The notes beneath the pieces are model-generated. The model was not told the origin of the DNA. It saw only the letters and a program-made list of their open reading frames with translations, and did no database searches. Both the position numbers and the translations under genes were made by a program. A stretch of DNA of 64,000 nt from Actinomycetota bacterium. Its GTDB lineage: Bacteria; Actinomycetota; Actinomycetes; Actinomycetales; Dermatophilaceae. This document shows, one piece after another, positions 25,884-35,436 of this stretch (position 1 is its first letter; the number at the start of each line of letters is the position of its first letter). The stretch is from the NCBI GenBank assembly GCA_020161845.1, contig JAIUNK010000021.1, forward strand, positions 1 to 64,000, in the 5' to 3' direction.

Positions 25884-26263
25884 GATCTACTCCTAGTGGG
25901 CAGAAGAGATAGCTGCATCGCGCGGCCTCGTCACGAGGATGCGCTGACTCACTTCTACACCCGTGCCTGCGTGCACACAAGGACTGAGGGGCAAATGTGT
26001 ACTAAAGTCGAACCACCCTTGGAAGCTGAACAGTCGTCCTGATTTGGCGGGCTAAAGTGCCCTACTAAGCATCTTTCGGCAGCTGAAGCAGCCGACTTAG
26101 GTTTCCTGCGGTTCTGACGCGCCAGGGCGACGTCATGTGCCGTCCAGCCTGGGGGATAGTGCTCAGCTCGACGTACCGGTCGGTGAGCTCGGTCAATCCG
26201 CGGCCCCACAGCAACCGGCCGGCAGCGGGGGTGAGCATGGCGCCGAACGCTCCGGGTAAAACC
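25884..26263. other. intergenic; possible 57-codon frame only
   Basis: 380 nt between the secreted-protein pair and the small gene after hemW. On the minus strand a frame from ATG 26238 to TAG 26065 encodes 57 residues (MLTPAAGRLLWGRGLTELTD and on). It starts just after the stop of the preceding gene, but no family was recognised. The low-GC half (25900-26100) shows nothing I can name; it should contain the promoter of the secreted-protein pair. Confidence 0.3.
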
Positions 26264-26500
26264 TCAGCAGGACCAGCGCTCCAGCGCGGCCGACTCGATC
26301 AGCGGGTGGTGGTAGGCGATCCAGAACTGGCGACCGTTGCTCCAGGCGAGCGTCTGAGTGGGCCCGCACAGGCAATCGTCGCTGTGATCGTGGGCGATCA
26401 CATCGTCCGGGATGGCGTGGATGGTCACGGGGCCCTCATCGACAGGACGCGAGTCGTGCTGAGCCCGAGGTGAGTTCGCGTCCCGATCTGTTACCGGCAT
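26264..26500 (-). CDS. small conserved actinobacterial protein
   Basis: A 78-residue protein whose centre TIHAIPDDVIAHDHSDDCLC followed by GPTQTL, and the tail WIAYHHPLIES, match the pattern of a short actinobacterial hypothetical protein with an acidic/His-rich stretch and paired cysteines in DDCLCGP, which could bind metal. The ATG overlaps the hemW stop (TGATG), so it is translated with hemW. A start at GTG further in (VTIHAIPDD) is possible. No function is known to me. Confidence 0.6.
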   Translation of the reverse strand: MPVTDRDANSPRAQHDSRPVDEGPVTIHAIPDDVIAHDHSDDCLCGPTQTLAWSNGRQFWIAYHHPLIESAALERWSC

Positions 26501-27822
26501 CACGTGCTGTCGAGCAGCCGATGAACGACCGTGTCCGCCAGCAAGCGCCCCCTGGTCGTCAGGACGATCCGCCGTGCGTTCGCCCCTGGACCACCGACTC
26601 CGAGCGCCCGCGTCGCGACCGTCCCCTCGGACAGGAGTCCCCCACGCAGCGGCGCCTTCGCGATGAGACCGTCGTCGCGCAGGCCCGCCACGGCCCGGCG
26701 CCCCTCCGGCCGCAGGGTGTCCACCGGCAGACCCTCCGCCAGCCGGGAGCGGAGCAAGACCTCCTCGTCGTAGCGCTGATCCCTCGTCAGGATCTCGCGA
26801 CCTTGCCCGGGCGAGGCCCCGGCAAGCAGCCGCTCGGCGTAGGCCCGCGGGTGCCGCACGTTCCACCAGCGCACCCCACCGATGTGGCTGTGCGCGCCCG
26901 GCCCCAGCCCCCACCACGGGCCGCCCCGCCAATACCCCAGGTTGTGCCGACAGACCCCGGCCGGGGTCGCGGCCCAGTTGCTGACCTCATACCAGGCGAA
27001 TCCCGCCGCGGCCAACAGCTCGTCCGCCAGCTCGTACTTGTCCGCCGCGTCGTCGTCGTCCGGCGCGGCCATCTCGCCGCGGGCGGCCCGACGCGCCAGC
27101 GGGGTGCCCTCCTCGACGACCAGCGCGTACGCCGACACGTGGTCCGGTGTCATCGCGAGGGCCGCTTCGACGCTGCGCCGCCAGTCCGCCAGCGACTCCC
27201 CCGGCGTCCCGTAGATCAGGTCGACACTGGTCGCCAGGCCGGCGGCGCGGGCGGCCGACACGGCCGGACCGACCGCCGCCGGGTCGTGGGTCCGGTCGAG
27301 CCTCGCCAGCACGTGCGGCACCGCCGACTGCATCCCCAGGCTGACCCGGGTGTACCCCGCCGCCGCCAGGTCGGCGAGCACCCTGGCGTCGACCGTGTCC
27401 GGGTTGGCCTCGACGGTCACCTCGGCGTCGGGGGTCAGCCCGTACGTCGTGCGCGCCGCGGCCACGATCCGCCCCAGGTCACGAGCACTGAGCAGGGTGG
27501 GCGTCCCGCCGCCCACGAAGATCGAGGCGACCGGGCGAGCGGACCCGCCCAGCACGCGCGCGGACAGTTCCAGCTCGCGCAACAGGACCTCGACATAGGA
27601 ACCGGGATCGGTACCCGGCGACTCGCCGCCGGCGCCCGCGCCGGCCAGGGCCTGCTCCCCGGGCACGTAGGTGTTGAAGTCGCAATAGCCGCACCGCACC
27701 CGGCAGAACGGGACGTGCACGTAGAGGCCCATCGCCGCCGCCCCGGCGAGCCGGCTGAGCGCGTCCGCGGGCAGCCTCCCGTCCCGGGGGACGGGATCAC
27801 CGGGAGGGGGTTGCGAAGGCAT
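26500..27822 (-). CDS. hemW: radical SAM protein HemW (coproporphyrinogen III oxidase-like)
   Basis: A 440-residue radical SAM protein. The HemW-type cluster motif CRVRCGYC is at 40-47 in LYVHVPFC, followed by SIFVGGGTPTLLSARDLGRI, VTVEANPDTV, VSLGMQSAVPHVL, DLIYGTPGESLADWRRSVE and HNLGYWRGGPWWGLGPGAHS. HemW proteins bind and transfer haem rather than oxidise coproporphyrinogen. It starts at ATG 27822, just downstream of an iteron-like repeat array. In many Actinobacteria it directly follows lepA; here trmB and two coiled-coil genes intervene. Confidence 0.93.
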   Translation of the reverse strand: MPSQPPPGDPVPRDGRLPADALSRLAGAAAMGLYVHVPFCRVRCGYCDFNTYVPGEQALAGAGAGGESPGTDPGSYVEVLLRELELSARVLGGSARPVASIFVGGGTPTLLSARDLGRIVAAARTTYGLTPDAEVTVEANPDTVDARVLADLAAAGYTRVSLGMQSAVPHVLARLDRTHDPAAVGPAVSAARAAGLATSVDLIYGTPGESLADWRRSVEAALAMTPDHVSAYALVVEEGTPLARRAARGEMAAPDDDDAADKYELADELLAAAGFAWYEVSNWAATPAGVCRHNLGYWRGGPWWGLGPGAHSHIGGVRWWNVRHPRAYAERLLAGASPGQGREILTRDQRYDEEVLLRSRLAEGLPVDTLRPEGRRAVAGLRDDGLIAKAPLRGGLLSEGTVATRALGVGGPGANARRIVLTTRGRLLADTVVHRLLDST

Positions 27823-27831
27823 CCGGTCAGT

Positions 27832-27890
27832 GTCTCAAACGGGGTCTCAAACGCGGTCTCAACCGCGGTCATCCGCGGTCTCAACCCGCG
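27832..27890. repeat. five imperfect tandem copies of a GTCTCAA-type 12-mer
   Basis: GTCTCAAACGGG, GTCTCAAACGCG, GTCTCAACCGCG, GTCATCCGCG and GTCTCAACCCGCG follow one another at 27832, 27844, 27856, 27868 and 27878. On the minus strand, four of them present TTGAGAC just upstream of the hemW ATG (27822). They may be protein-binding iterons or alternative -35 elements, or a neutral minisatellite. Confidence 0.6.
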
Positions 27891-27941
27891 CGTCCCAGGG
27901 CAGCTACGGCGGTGGTGCGCAGCCCCCAGACACGCCCGCGA

Positions 27942-27976
27942 CCGTACCGCCGGAAACGGCGCGTCCGGCGGTACGG
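27942..27976 (-). terminator. 13-bp hairpin downstream of a coiled-coil gene
   Basis: CCGTACCGCCGGA, 9 nt, TCCGGCGGTACGG is a perfect inverted repeat located 31 nt after the stop of the 28007-29257 gene. There is no U tract, but such GC hairpins often terminate transcription in Actinobacteria. Confidence 0.5.
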
Positions 27977-28006
27977 CCACGGTTGCCAGGGATGACCGGG
28001 GAAGGG

Positions 28007-29257
28007 TCAGTGCACGCTTTCCCGCTCCGCGTCGCTCATGTCCTGAGCCACGCCGTGCGAGGACAGCAGGGTCTCCGGGACGTCGTCGCCGTCGTCGAAC
28101 TGCACCTCGTGGTGCTCGGCCTCGGCCGCCTCGGGCGCGTCCTGCTGGTAGGCATCCCCGGCCGCCAAGTCCTCGGGGGCGTCGAAGGCCTGCTCGGTCT
28201 CCCGGTGGGCCTCCTCGACCTGGTCCCGGAAGGCTGCGATCCCGGGGATCGCGGCGAGCGCGTCGTCGCCGACCCCGGTGCCGAGCCCGAACGTGGCCAA
28301 CATGCTGCGCACGTTGCTGAGCTGGCTGGTGATCGAGTCGCGGCGCGCCATCGCGGCGGCCAGTTCCCGCTCGGACTCGCGGCGGATCCGCTCGGCCTGG
28401 GTGCGAGCCGTCTCGACCATCTCGTGCGCGGTGTCCCGGGCCTCGACGAGCCGCTGGGCGGCCTCGCTGGAGGCGTTGGCGCGCTCCTGCTCGCCTTCGA
28501 GGCGCATCTGGCTGACCCGCTCGGTGACCCGGCGCAGCTCCTCCTCCTGCGCGGCCATTTCGCCCTGGAACTCACGGGTGGCCTTCTCGCGGCGCTGACC
28601 CAGCGTGCGCTCGAAGTCGGCGGCGGCCTCGGCGGCCATCGCCCGCTGCCGCTCGAAGTAGGCCTCGGCCTCCTCCCGGCGCGCCGCGGCGTCACGGACG
28701 GCGTCGTCGACGATGGTGGCGGCATTCTCCTTGGCCTCGATCAGCGCCTGCTCGGCGTCGGTCTCGGCGCGCTCGCGCACCTCAGCGGCATACTGCTCCG
28801 CGGACCTGCGCAGGCGCTCGGCCTCACCGCCGGCCTCGTCGCGGATCCCGGCAGCCTCACCGGTCGCCTTGGTGAGCAGGGAGGCGGCCTCCGCCTCGGC
28901 CAGGCTCAGGATCTGCCCGATCCGCTTGCCGAGGTGGATGAACGAGGACTCGGCGTCCAGGTCGGCCCGGTACTGCTCGATCTTGGCCTGGGCCTCGACC
29001 AGCTTCTGCCGCAACTCATCCCGTTCGGTGGCGGCGTCGGCCGTGCGGGACTCCAGGCGGGTCTGCACGTCGGCGACGCGGCGGCGCAGGTCGTCTCGCT
29101 CGGCCTGCATGGAGGCCAGCTGGGCCTGCACCCGGGCGCTTTCCTCCCGGGCGTGGGCGGCACTCTCGCGCACCGACGCCAGGGCGGCCTCGACCTGCCC
29201 AGGGTCGAATCCTCGAAAGACGGTCGCGAACTGCGAAGTGGCGGTGTCGGTGCTCAT
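28007..29257 (-). CDS. DivIVA-like coiled-coil protein
   Basis: A 416-residue protein. The N-terminus FATVFRGFDPGQVEAALASV resembles the DivIVA N-terminal lipid-binding motif (RGYDxxQVDxxL). It is followed by a long coiled coil (about 25-330) rich in Ala, Glu and Arg and a short acidic tail. Such proteins organise polarity and cell-wall growth, and homologues are often mislabelled cellulose-binding proteins. The GTG/ATG start region overlaps the upstream coiled-coil gene stop by 4 bp, so the two are co-expressed and may assemble together. A hairpin terminator follows. Confidence 0.7.
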   Translation of the reverse strand: MSTDTATSQFATVFRGFDPGQVEAALASVRESAAHAREESARVQAQLASMQAERDDLRRRVADVQTRLESRTADAATERDELRQKLVEAQAKIEQYRADLDAESSFIHLGKRIGQILSLAEAEAASLLTKATGEAAGIRDEAGGEAERLRRSAEQYAAEVRERAETDAEQALIEAKENAATIVDDAVRDAAARREEAEAYFERQRAMAAEAAADFERTLGQRREKATREFQGEMAAQEEELRRVTERVSQMRLEGEQERANASSEAAQRLVEARDTAHEMVETARTQAERIRRESERELAAAMARRDSITSQLSNVRSMLATFGLGTGVGDDALAAIPGIAAFRDQVEEAHRETEQAFDAPEDLAAGDAYQQDAPEAAEAEHHEVQFDDGDDVPETLLSSHGVAQDMSDAERESVH

Positions 29258-31014
29258 CGGATCTCCTCGGTGGCGGTGGAGGGGGTCAGTTGGGGGATCT
29301 TGGGCCGGTCGTCGTCGGCGGCCCCATCAGGGTGGCGGGCGTGGTGCTCGGGTGCTGGTGCGGTGGCCTGGTCGGGCGGTATCCCCGACCCGGAACCCGT
29401 GAGGTCGACCATCGGCACGGCCGGGAACGATTCCGTGGTCGGCTCTGACACCAGCGCCGCGTCGGAGCCGTCGAGATGGTCCGGACCGGCGGCCTGCGGA
29501 CCGGGGTCGCCGTCGCTGTCGCTGTCCCTGTCGGGATGGGACTTCGCGTGCGCGGCGACAGCTTCCGCGGCGGCCCGATCGGCGGCGGCTTTGGCCGCGG
29601 CGACCTCCGGCACGCTGAGGGCCTCGATGACGGCGTGCAGATCGCCGAGCTGACGCGAGATGTCCTCGCGCTGCGCGGCCAGCGCCGCGACCTCGTCGCG
29701 GGCCCGCTGGGCGTGCGCCTCGGCCTCGCTGCGCACTTTTTCCGCGCGCTCCTGGGCCGCGTGGGACAGGCGCATGATCTCCTCGCGCGCCGTGCGGTGG
29801 TATTCGTAGGCCTCGCGGTGCAGCCGCTCCGCTTCGGCACCCGTGCGGTCGCGCACGATCTTGGCGGCTCGCTCCGCTTCCTCGACCCGCCGATCGGCGC
29901 GTTCGCCGATCTCCTCGGCTCGAGATCGGGCGTCGGCCACGAGCCGCTCCGCGTCTCCGCGGGCTCCGGCGAGGATCACGTCGGCTTCGGTGCGGGCCGC
30001 CGACAGCGCGGCACCCGCTTCGTCCCGGCGCCGGCTGGCGTCCGCCTCACCCTGCGCGATCAGCTCGGCGGACCGCGCCTTGGCACTGGTCAGCAGCACC
30101 ACGACGCGCTCGCGAACGGTGTGGGCCCGCTTGCTCAACTGGTCGTGGTGCGTCCGGTTGCGGACCTCCATCTCCGCTTGCGTCTGTTCCTTGAGGTCGG
30201 CCGCCGTGCGGGTGGCCCAGCTCAGGTGCTCCTCGGCCTGGCGCATCACGGTAGCGGCGTCTGCCTCGGCGCGGTCGGCGCGCTCTTGGGCCTGGGCGTC
30301 GGCTTGATCGGCGACGGCCCGGGCCGCCGCTGCGGCGGCCTGCTCCCGGGTCGCCAGCTCCTCCAAGCGGCGGGCGATCTCAGCGTCGGTCTGCGAGCGA
30401 AGCCGGTCCCGTTCCGCGGCGGCCTCGCTGTTGAGGCGCTCTACCTCGGCCTGCCCGGCGGCGACGGTGACCTCGGCGGCGCGGCGCGCCTCGTCCTCGC
30501 GGGCCGCGGCGGCGCGCTCGTGCTCGGCGGTCTCGGCAGCCAGTCGAGCGCGCAGCTCTTCGGCCTCCTGCAGGGCCCGCGCGACGATCCCCGCGGCCTC
30601 GTGCTCGGCGCCCTCCCGACGTCGCCGCGCGTCCTCCTCGGCGATCTGCATCGCTTCGTCGGCCGTCTTGGCGGCCTGGGATTGGACGATCGAGGCCTGC
30701 GCGACGGCGTCGCTGATCAGAGCCTCGACCTCCGCGCGCGCCCGCGCACGGCTCTCTTCCTCGTCCAGGCGTGCGCGGGCGATCCGGTCCTGCGTCTGCC
30801 GTAGTTCGTCGGCCGCCACCGCGACGTCGCGGCGGGTCTGTTCGGCCTCCTCGCGTACGGCGGCAGCCTGTGACTCCGCTTCCGCTCGGACCGCGTCGGC
30901 CAATGCCTGGGCCCGCGCAAGAATCGTCAGCGTTTCCCGCACACTGCCATCGACCACATCCATCCCGTCTTCGAATGGGGGCGCGTCGCCGGCGACAGTC
31001 ATGGGGCCAATCAT
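29254..31014 (-). CDS. large coiled-coil protein, DivIVA/Scy-like
   Basis: A 586-residue protein dominated by an Ala/Glu/Arg heptad coiled coil from about residue 25 to 490, with a short N-terminal part (GSVRETLTILARAQALADAV) and a Pro/Asp-rich tail. No enzymatic motif is present. The composition and size resemble polar-scaffold proteins of Actinobacteria, without proof of orthology. ATG 31014 (or ATG 31002) is the start. It is coupled by a 4-bp overlap to the DivIVA-like gene downstream and follows trmB by about 40 nt. Confidence 0.65.
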   Translation of the reverse strand: MIGPMTVAGDAPPFEDGMDVVDGSVRETLTILARAQALADAVRAEAESQAAAVREEAEQTRRDVAVAADELRQTQDRIARARLDEEESRARARAEVEALISDAVAQASIVQSQAAKTADEAMQIAEEDARRRREGAEHEAAGIVARALQEAEELRARLAAETAEHERAAAAREDEARRAAEVTVAAGQAEVERLNSEAAAERDRLRSQTDAEIARRLEELATREQAAAAAARAVADQADAQAQERADRAEADAATVMRQAEEHLSWATRTAADLKEQTQAEMEVRNRTHHDQLSKRAHTVRERVVVLLTSAKARSAELIAQGEADASRRRDEAGAALSAARTEADVILAGARGDAERLVADARSRAEEIGERADRRVEEAERAAKIVRDRTGAEAERLHREAYEYHRTAREEIMRLSHAAQERAEKVRSEAEAHAQRARDEVAALAAQREDISRQLGDLHAVIEALSVPEVAAAKAAADRAAAEAVAAHAKSHPDRDSDSDGDPGPQAAGPDHLDGSDAALVSEPTTESFPAVPMVDLTGSGSGIPPDQATAPAPEHHARHPDGAADDDRPKIPQLTPSTATEEIR

Positions 31015-31055
31015 GCCCTAGCCGAGAGCCCCTTTGATACACGCGAAATGCCTTG

Positions 31056-31802
31056 TCAGCCAGGCAATTTCTCGGACGCACGTCTTGGACGTCGGACCAG
31101 GAAAAGGTCTTTGACCGAGCGGCCGGCGGCGATTCCCTTCCGTTCGAAGCGGGTCATTTCCCGCCCTTCGAAGCGGGGGGAAAAGCCATCGTGAGGATTG
31201 CCCAGCTCGGGGGTTGCCGCGGCTGCCCGAAGCATCTGGGCGGCGTACCCGTCCCAGTCCGTGGCGATCCGGACCACCCCGCCGTCGACGAGGACCCGGC
31301 TCGCATCCGCCAGGAAGGCCGCGGTGACCAGGCGCCTCTTGTGGTGCTTGGCCTTGGGCCAGGGGTCCGGAAAGAACACCCGCAACTCGGTGACCGACTC
31401 CCGCGGCAGTCCGGTCCGCAGGAACGCGGCGGCATCGGCCGGCAGGACGAGGAGGTTGCCCAGCCCCAGACGATCGGCCCGGATCACGGTCTTGGCGACG
31501 CCGGGCCGGTACACCTCGACGCCGAGGTAGTTCCGGTCCGGGTCGTTCGCGGCCGCCGCGACCAGCGACTCTCCGGTGCCGGACCCGATCTCGACCACCA
31601 GGGGGGCCACCCGCCCGAACGCGGCCACGGCGTCGAACCGCCAGGCCGGGTGCAGCGAGGCGTCCCGATCGAGCCGATCGGGGTGAACCAGCAGCGCAGC
31701 GTGGCGCGCCGTCCAGGCCCGGGCGATCTTGGGATGCACCCGCCCATCCCGGCGCGCGAACGAGACCACCTCGCGACGTACCCCCCTGGGGGGAGCGGTC
31801 AC
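31056..31802 (-). CDS. trmB: tRNA (guanine-N7)-methyltransferase TrmB
   Basis: Methylates G46 of tRNA with SAM. The product is 248 residues from GTG 31802, which overlaps the lepA stop (GTGA). Motif I is [18 protein letters not shown], then [14 protein letters not shown], and the signature [19 protein letters not shown]; the C-terminal [17 protein letters not shown] is typical. The longer frame to 31949 lies inside lepA and is rejected. It is translated after lepA. Confidence 0.94.
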   Translation of the reverse strand: MTAPPRGVRREVVSFARRDGRVHPKIARAWTARHAALLVHPDRLDRDASLHPAWRFDAVAAFGRVAPLVVEIGSGTGESLVAAAANDPDRNYLGVEVYRPGVAKTVIRADRLGLGNLLVLPADAAAFLRTGLPRESVTELRVFFPDPWPKAKHHKRRLVTAAFLADASRVLVDGGVVRIATDWDGYAAQMLRAAAATPELGNPHDGFSPRFEGREMTRFERKGIAAGRSVKDLFLVRRPRRASEKLPG

Positions 31803-33682
31803 TTCTTGGTCTCGATCTCGTCGCTGGACAGGGCGGCGATGAAGGCTTCCTGGGGGACCTCGACGCGGCCCACCATCTTCATCCGCTTCTTGCCCTCCTT
31901 CTGCTTCTCCAGCAGCTTGCGCTTGCGGCTGATGTCGCCGCCGTAGCACTTGGCCAGCACGTCCTTGCGGATGGCCCGGATCGTCTCGCGGGCGATGACG
32001 CGGCTGCCGATCGCGGCCTGAATGGGCACCTCGAACTGTTGCCGCGGGATCAGCTTGCGCAACTTGGTGGCCATCGCCACGCCGTACGCATACGCCTTGT
32101 CCTTGTGCACGATCGAGGAAAACGCGTCGACCTGTTCGCCCTGCAGCAGGATGTCGACCTTGACCAGGTCGGCGCTCTGGTCCCCGTCGGGTTCATAGTC
32201 CAGACTCGCGTAGCCCCGCGTCCGCGACTTCAGCTGGTCGAAGAAGTCGAAGACGATCTCGGCCAGCGGCAACGTGTAGCGCATCTCGACCCGCTCGGGG
32301 GACAAATAGTCCATCCCGCGCAAGGTGCCCCGGCGCTGCTGGCACAGCTCCATGATCGCCCCGATGTAGTCGCTGGGCGCCAGGATGGTGGCCCGCACGA
32401 TCGGCTCGCGGACCTCGGCGATCTTGCCGTCGGGGAACTCGCTGGGGTTGGTCACCTCGACAACGCGCCGGTCCTCCAGCGTCACGTCGTACTCCACGTT
32501 CGGCAGCGTCGAGATCAGGTCCAGCCCGAACTCGCGCTCCAGCCGCTCCCGCACGATCTCCAGGTGCAGCAGGCCCAGGAAACCGACCCGGAAGCCGAAC
32601 CCGAGCGCGGCGGAGGTCTCCGGCTCGTAGACCAGCGCGGCGTCGTTGAGTTTGAGCTTGTCCAGGGCGTCGCGCAGCAGCGGGTAGTCGGTGCCGTCGA
32701 TCGGGTACAGCCCGGAGAACACCATCGGCTTGGGGTCGCGGTAGCCACCCAGGTCGTGCTGGGCCGGCTTGGCCTGGTTGGTGACCGTGTCACCGACCCG
32801 GGACTGGCGCACGTCCTTCACGCCGGTGATGAGGTAGCCCACCTCACCGACGCCGAGTCCGTTGCACGGCTCCGGCTCGGGGCTGCTCACCCCGATCTCC
32901 AGCAGCTCGTGGGTGGCTCCGGTGCTCATCATCAGGATGCGCTCGCGGGGGTTGAGATTGCCGTCGACGACCCGCACATAGGTGACCACGCCGCGATAGG
33001 TGTCATAGACCGAGTCGAAGATCATCGCGCGGGCGGGGGCGGCCGGGTCGCCCTCGGGATGCGGGATCCGTGCGACGATCCGGTCCAGCAGTTCGGCCAC
33101 GCCGTGCCCGGTCTTGCCCGAGACGTGCAGCACGTCGCCGGGGTCGCAGCCGATGAGGCCGGCCAGTTCCTCGGCGTACTTCTCCGGCTGCGCCGCCGGC
33201 AGGTCGATCTTGTTCAGGACCGGGATGATCTCCAGGTCGTTCTCCATCGCGAGATAGAGGTTGGCCAGGGTCTGGGCCTCAATGCCCTGGGCGGCGTCGA
33301 CCAGCAGGACAGCGCCCTCGCAGGCGGCCAGGCTGCGGCTCACCTCGTAGGTGAAGTCGACGTGGCCGGGGGTGTCGATCATGTTCAGGCAGTACGTCGT
33401 GAGCGCGCCGTCCTCGGCGCGAGCGGAAGGATCGACCACCCGCATCGCCCACGGCATCCGCACCGCCTGGGACTTGATGGTGATGCCGCGCTCGCGCTCG
33501 ATGTCCATCCGGTCCAGGTATTGCGCCCGCATCGCCCGCTCGTCCACGATCCCGGTGATCTGCAGCATCCGGTCGGCGAGCGTGGATTTGCCGTGGTCGA
33601 TGTGGGCGATGATGCAGAAATTGCGGATCATCTCCGGCGGCGTCGCGTGCGGGGGCAGCGCGGTGCGGGCCATCGGTGCCAC
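31799..33682 (-). CDS. lepA: elongation factor 4 (LepA)
   Basis: Ribosome-bound GTPase that acts on stalled or assembling ribosomes. The product is 627 residues: G1 [39 protein letters not shown], then EF-G-like domains and the LepA-specific C-terminus ([20 protein letters not shown]). GTG 33682 is preferred because AGGGAA lies 8 nt upstream; ATG 33673 is the alternative. The longer frame to 33895 is non-coding. The gene is followed by trmB with a 4-bp overlap. Confidence 0.96.
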   Translation of the reverse strand: MAPMARTALPPHATPPEMIRNFCIIAHIDHGKSTLADRMLQITGIVDERAMRAQYLDRMDIERERGITIKSQAVRMPWAMRVVDPSARAEDGALTTYCLNMIDTPGHVDFTYEVSRSLAACEGAVLLVDAAQGIEAQTLANLYLAMENDLEIIPVLNKIDLPAAQPEKYAEELAGLIGCDPGDVLHVSGKTGHGVAELLDRIVARIPHPEGDPAAPARAMIFDSVYDTYRGVVTYVRVVDGNLNPRERILMMSTGATHELLEIGVSSPEPEPCNGLGVGEVGYLITGVKDVRQSRVGDTVTNQAKPAQHDLGGYRDPKPMVFSGLYPIDGTDYPLLRDALDKLKLNDAALVYEPETSAALGFGFRVGFLGLLHLEIVRERLEREFGLDLISTLPNVEYDVTLEDRRVVEVTNPSEFPDGKIAEVREPIVRATILAPSDYIGAIMELCQQRRGTLRGMDYLSPERVEMRYTLPLAEIVFDFFDQLKSRTRGYASLDYEPDGDQSADLVKVDILLQGEQVDAFSSIVHKDKAYAYGVAMATKLRKLIPRQQFEVPIQAAIGSRVIARETIRAIRKDVLAKCYGGDISRKRKLLEKQKEGKKRMKMVGRVEVPQEAFIAALSSDEIETKK

Positions 33683-33866
33683 GTGCGGGGTTCCCTTCGG
33701 GCGGACATCGGTGCGACGGTTGTACGCCGGGTGCGGGTGAGGCCCCCACGGGGCCGGCGGATCACTGCCCATCATCCCACGTCCGCGCCGGGGCGAGGTG
33801 CGCGCCGTCGGGCAGGAGTGCTCGCGCCGTCGGGGTCCCGGCCGCCCACGCGGCACACTGGTCGGG

Positions 33867-34535
33867 ATGAACGTCGACGCGCTCCTGATGTCCATACCGC
33901 CGGCCGGGGTCTACGCGGTGGTCGCCGTCGTGGTCGGCCTGGAATCTCTCGGCATCCCGCTACCGGGTGAGATCACCCTCGTCGCGGCCGCGATCCTGGC
34001 CTCGCATCACGAGCTTGCGGTCGCGCCGTTGTGGGTTGGCCTGGCCGGCGCGGCGGGCGCCATCATCGGTGACTCGATCGGCTACGAGATCGGTCACGCC
34101 CAGGGCTGGCGTCTGCTCAAGGCGGTGCGGCGCCGCTTCCCCAAGCACGTCAACCCGGAGACGTTGGCGTTTGCGACGTGGACGTTTCACCGGTACGGGC
34201 CGCTCGCCGTTTTCGGCGGCCGGTTCGTGGCCCTCCTGCGGATCCTGTCCGGGCCGCTGTCCGGCACCCTAAAGCTGCCCTACCGGGTCTTCCTCCCCGC
34301 GAACGCCCTCGGCGGCCTCGTCTGGGCGCTCGGCACCACATACGCGGTCTACTACCTCGGCCAGGCGGCGCAGCACGCGTTGAAAGAGGCCGCCTGGGCG
34401 GGACTCGCCGCCTTCGTCGTCGCCGCCCTGGCCGCCTCGACGCTGCTGCGGCGGAGCATGGACCGGCGAGTTCACGCCTTCGCGGCGACCCACCCGGACG
34501 AGGTCCGCGCGGCCGACGAGGCGAGTCGGGCATGA
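33867..34535 (+). CDS. DedA-family membrane protein
   Basis: A 222-residue membrane protein of the DedA/SNARE-associated family. [20 protein letters not shown] near residue 25 and the conserved [20 protein letters not shown] segment mark the family, with about five hydrophobic helices. Family members are thought to move lipids such as undecaprenyl phosphate. It diverges from lepA and overlaps the following toxin-like gene in ATGA. The N-terminal Glu and the paired Arg typical of the family are present. Confidence 0.88.
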   Translation: MNVDALLMSIPPAGVYAVVAVVVGLESLGIPLPGEITLVAAAILASHHELAVAPLWVGLAGAAGAIIGDSIGYEIGHAQGWRLLKAVRRRFPKHVNPETLAFATWTFHRYGPLAVFGGRFVALLRILSGPLSGTLKLPYRVFLPANALGGLVWALGTTYAVYYLGQAAQHALKEAAWAGLAAFVVAALAASTLLRRSMDRRVHAFAATHPDEVRAADEASRA

Positions 34536-35071
34536 GCCGCCCACCTCTGCTGGACGCCGTCCTGTCGCGGCTACGTGCCCGCATGGCCGGGGCGCGCCAC
34601 ACGCCGGCCCCATCGGGTGCCGCGCCGTTGCCGAGTCTGCGGGGTCCCTCCGCGACCGTCCGCGGCGGCGTCTACCCCGGGGACTTTCACGGCCCGCTGC
34701 ACCCCACGTACGACCCGCATGACGACGATCGCGCCGACCCGGGCGAGGTGGTGTGGGCGTGGGTGCCGTATGAGGAGGACCCGGCGAGGGGGAAGGATCG
34801 GCCGGCCCTGGTGGTGGGCCGGGACGGCGAGTGGTTGCTCGCTCTGCCGGTGACCAGCAAGGACCACGACCGGGACGCTGATCAGGAGGCGGCCGCGGGC
34901 CGGTTTTGGGTGGACCTCGGCACGGGCGGCTGGGATGCTCGCGGGCGGCCCTCGGAGGCGCGGGTGAACCGGGTGGTGCGGCTCGCCCCGGACGCCGTAC
35001 GCCGTATCGGCGCGCGCCTCGACCGCACCCGCTTCGACGAGGTCTGCGCGGCAATGGCCCGCCACCGATGA
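34532..35071 (+). CDS. PemK/MazF-like protein
   Basis: A 179-residue protein. The first 75 residues are a basic and Pro-rich extension. The rest follows the PemK/MazF fold: GEVVWAWVPYEEDPARGKDRPALVVGR, then WLLALPVTSKDHDRD and the C-terminal RLAPDAVRRIGARLDRTRFDEV. MazF toxins are mRNA interferases, but actinobacterial relatives of this length often lack an antitoxin gene, and none is seen here. The ATG overlaps the DedA stop. A role as an active toxin is therefore uncertain. Confidence 0.7.
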   Translation: MSRPPLLDAVLSRLRARMAGARHTPAPSGAAPLPSLRGPSATVRGGVYPGDFHGPLHPTYDPHDDDRADPGEVVWAWVPYEEDPARGKDRPALVVGRDGEWLLALPVTSKDHDRDADQEAAAGRFWVDLGTGGWDARGRPSEARVNRVVRLAPDAVRRIGARLDRTRFDEVCAAMARHR

Positions 35072-35104
35072 CATTGGGCGCGGCGCTCATGGCCGCGCTG
35101 TCTG

Positions 35105-35152
35105 CCGAGTGGGCACTCGAGTGGGCACCCGAGTGGGCACCCGAGTGGGCAC
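35105..35152. repeat. four tandem copies of a 12-bp unit
   Basis: The unit CCGAGTGGGCAC is repeated four times without gaps (second copy begins with T). This is a minisatellite in intergenic DNA whose copy number may vary between strains. Confidence 0.8.
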
Positions 35153-35330
35153 AGTCCCTGTCGCTATCACGTCACGTTCTGCACCCACACCCGCGCCCAC
35201 CTGATCAGGGGTCGAGTCCTGCTGGCCCACGACGTACCGGGACAACCGAGCGGACCCGGACCACCCACCCCCAGGCCACCGAACAACGGACCGGAACCAC
35301 TCAACCGGAATACGCAAGCGGGCAGACGAA

Positions 35331-35402
35331 GGCGGGCCGGGAGAGGGGTCGACCAAGCTAACGAGGCATTTCCCGCTTGGGAGACCCCTCTCCCGGCCCG
35401 CC
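35331..35402. terminator. 20-bp perfect inverted repeat between convergent genes
   Basis: GGCGGGCCGGGAGAGGGGTC at 35331-35350 is the exact complement of 35383-35402, with a 32-nt loop that holds a second stem (CCAAGC 35353-35358 with GCTTGG 35375-35380). Its place between the 3' ends of the PemK-like gene and rpoD suits a bidirectional terminator. Confidence 0.7.
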
Positions 35403-35436
35403 CACCCCGCGACGCCATCCGCCCGGGGAAGAACGC

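Larger units (their letters stand above)
35072..35436. other. intergenic region with tandem repeat and long hairpin
   Basis: The 365 nt between the PemK-like gene and rpoD (convergent) contain a four-copy 12-bp tandem repeat (35105-35152) and a large stem-loop (35331-35402). A 90-codon frame from ATG 35089 reads through the repeat as EWAPEWAPEWA but shows no family and is probably not a gene. Confidence 0.5.

Noticed and set aside
27832-27890. CRISPR array
   Set aside because: Units are only 10-13 bp with no spacers, so this is a tandem repeat, not a CRISPR array.
35089-35361. 90-codon frame through the 12-bp tandem repeat
   Set aside because: The EWAP repeats arise from the minisatellite, and the rest is low-complexity; no sign of selection as protein.
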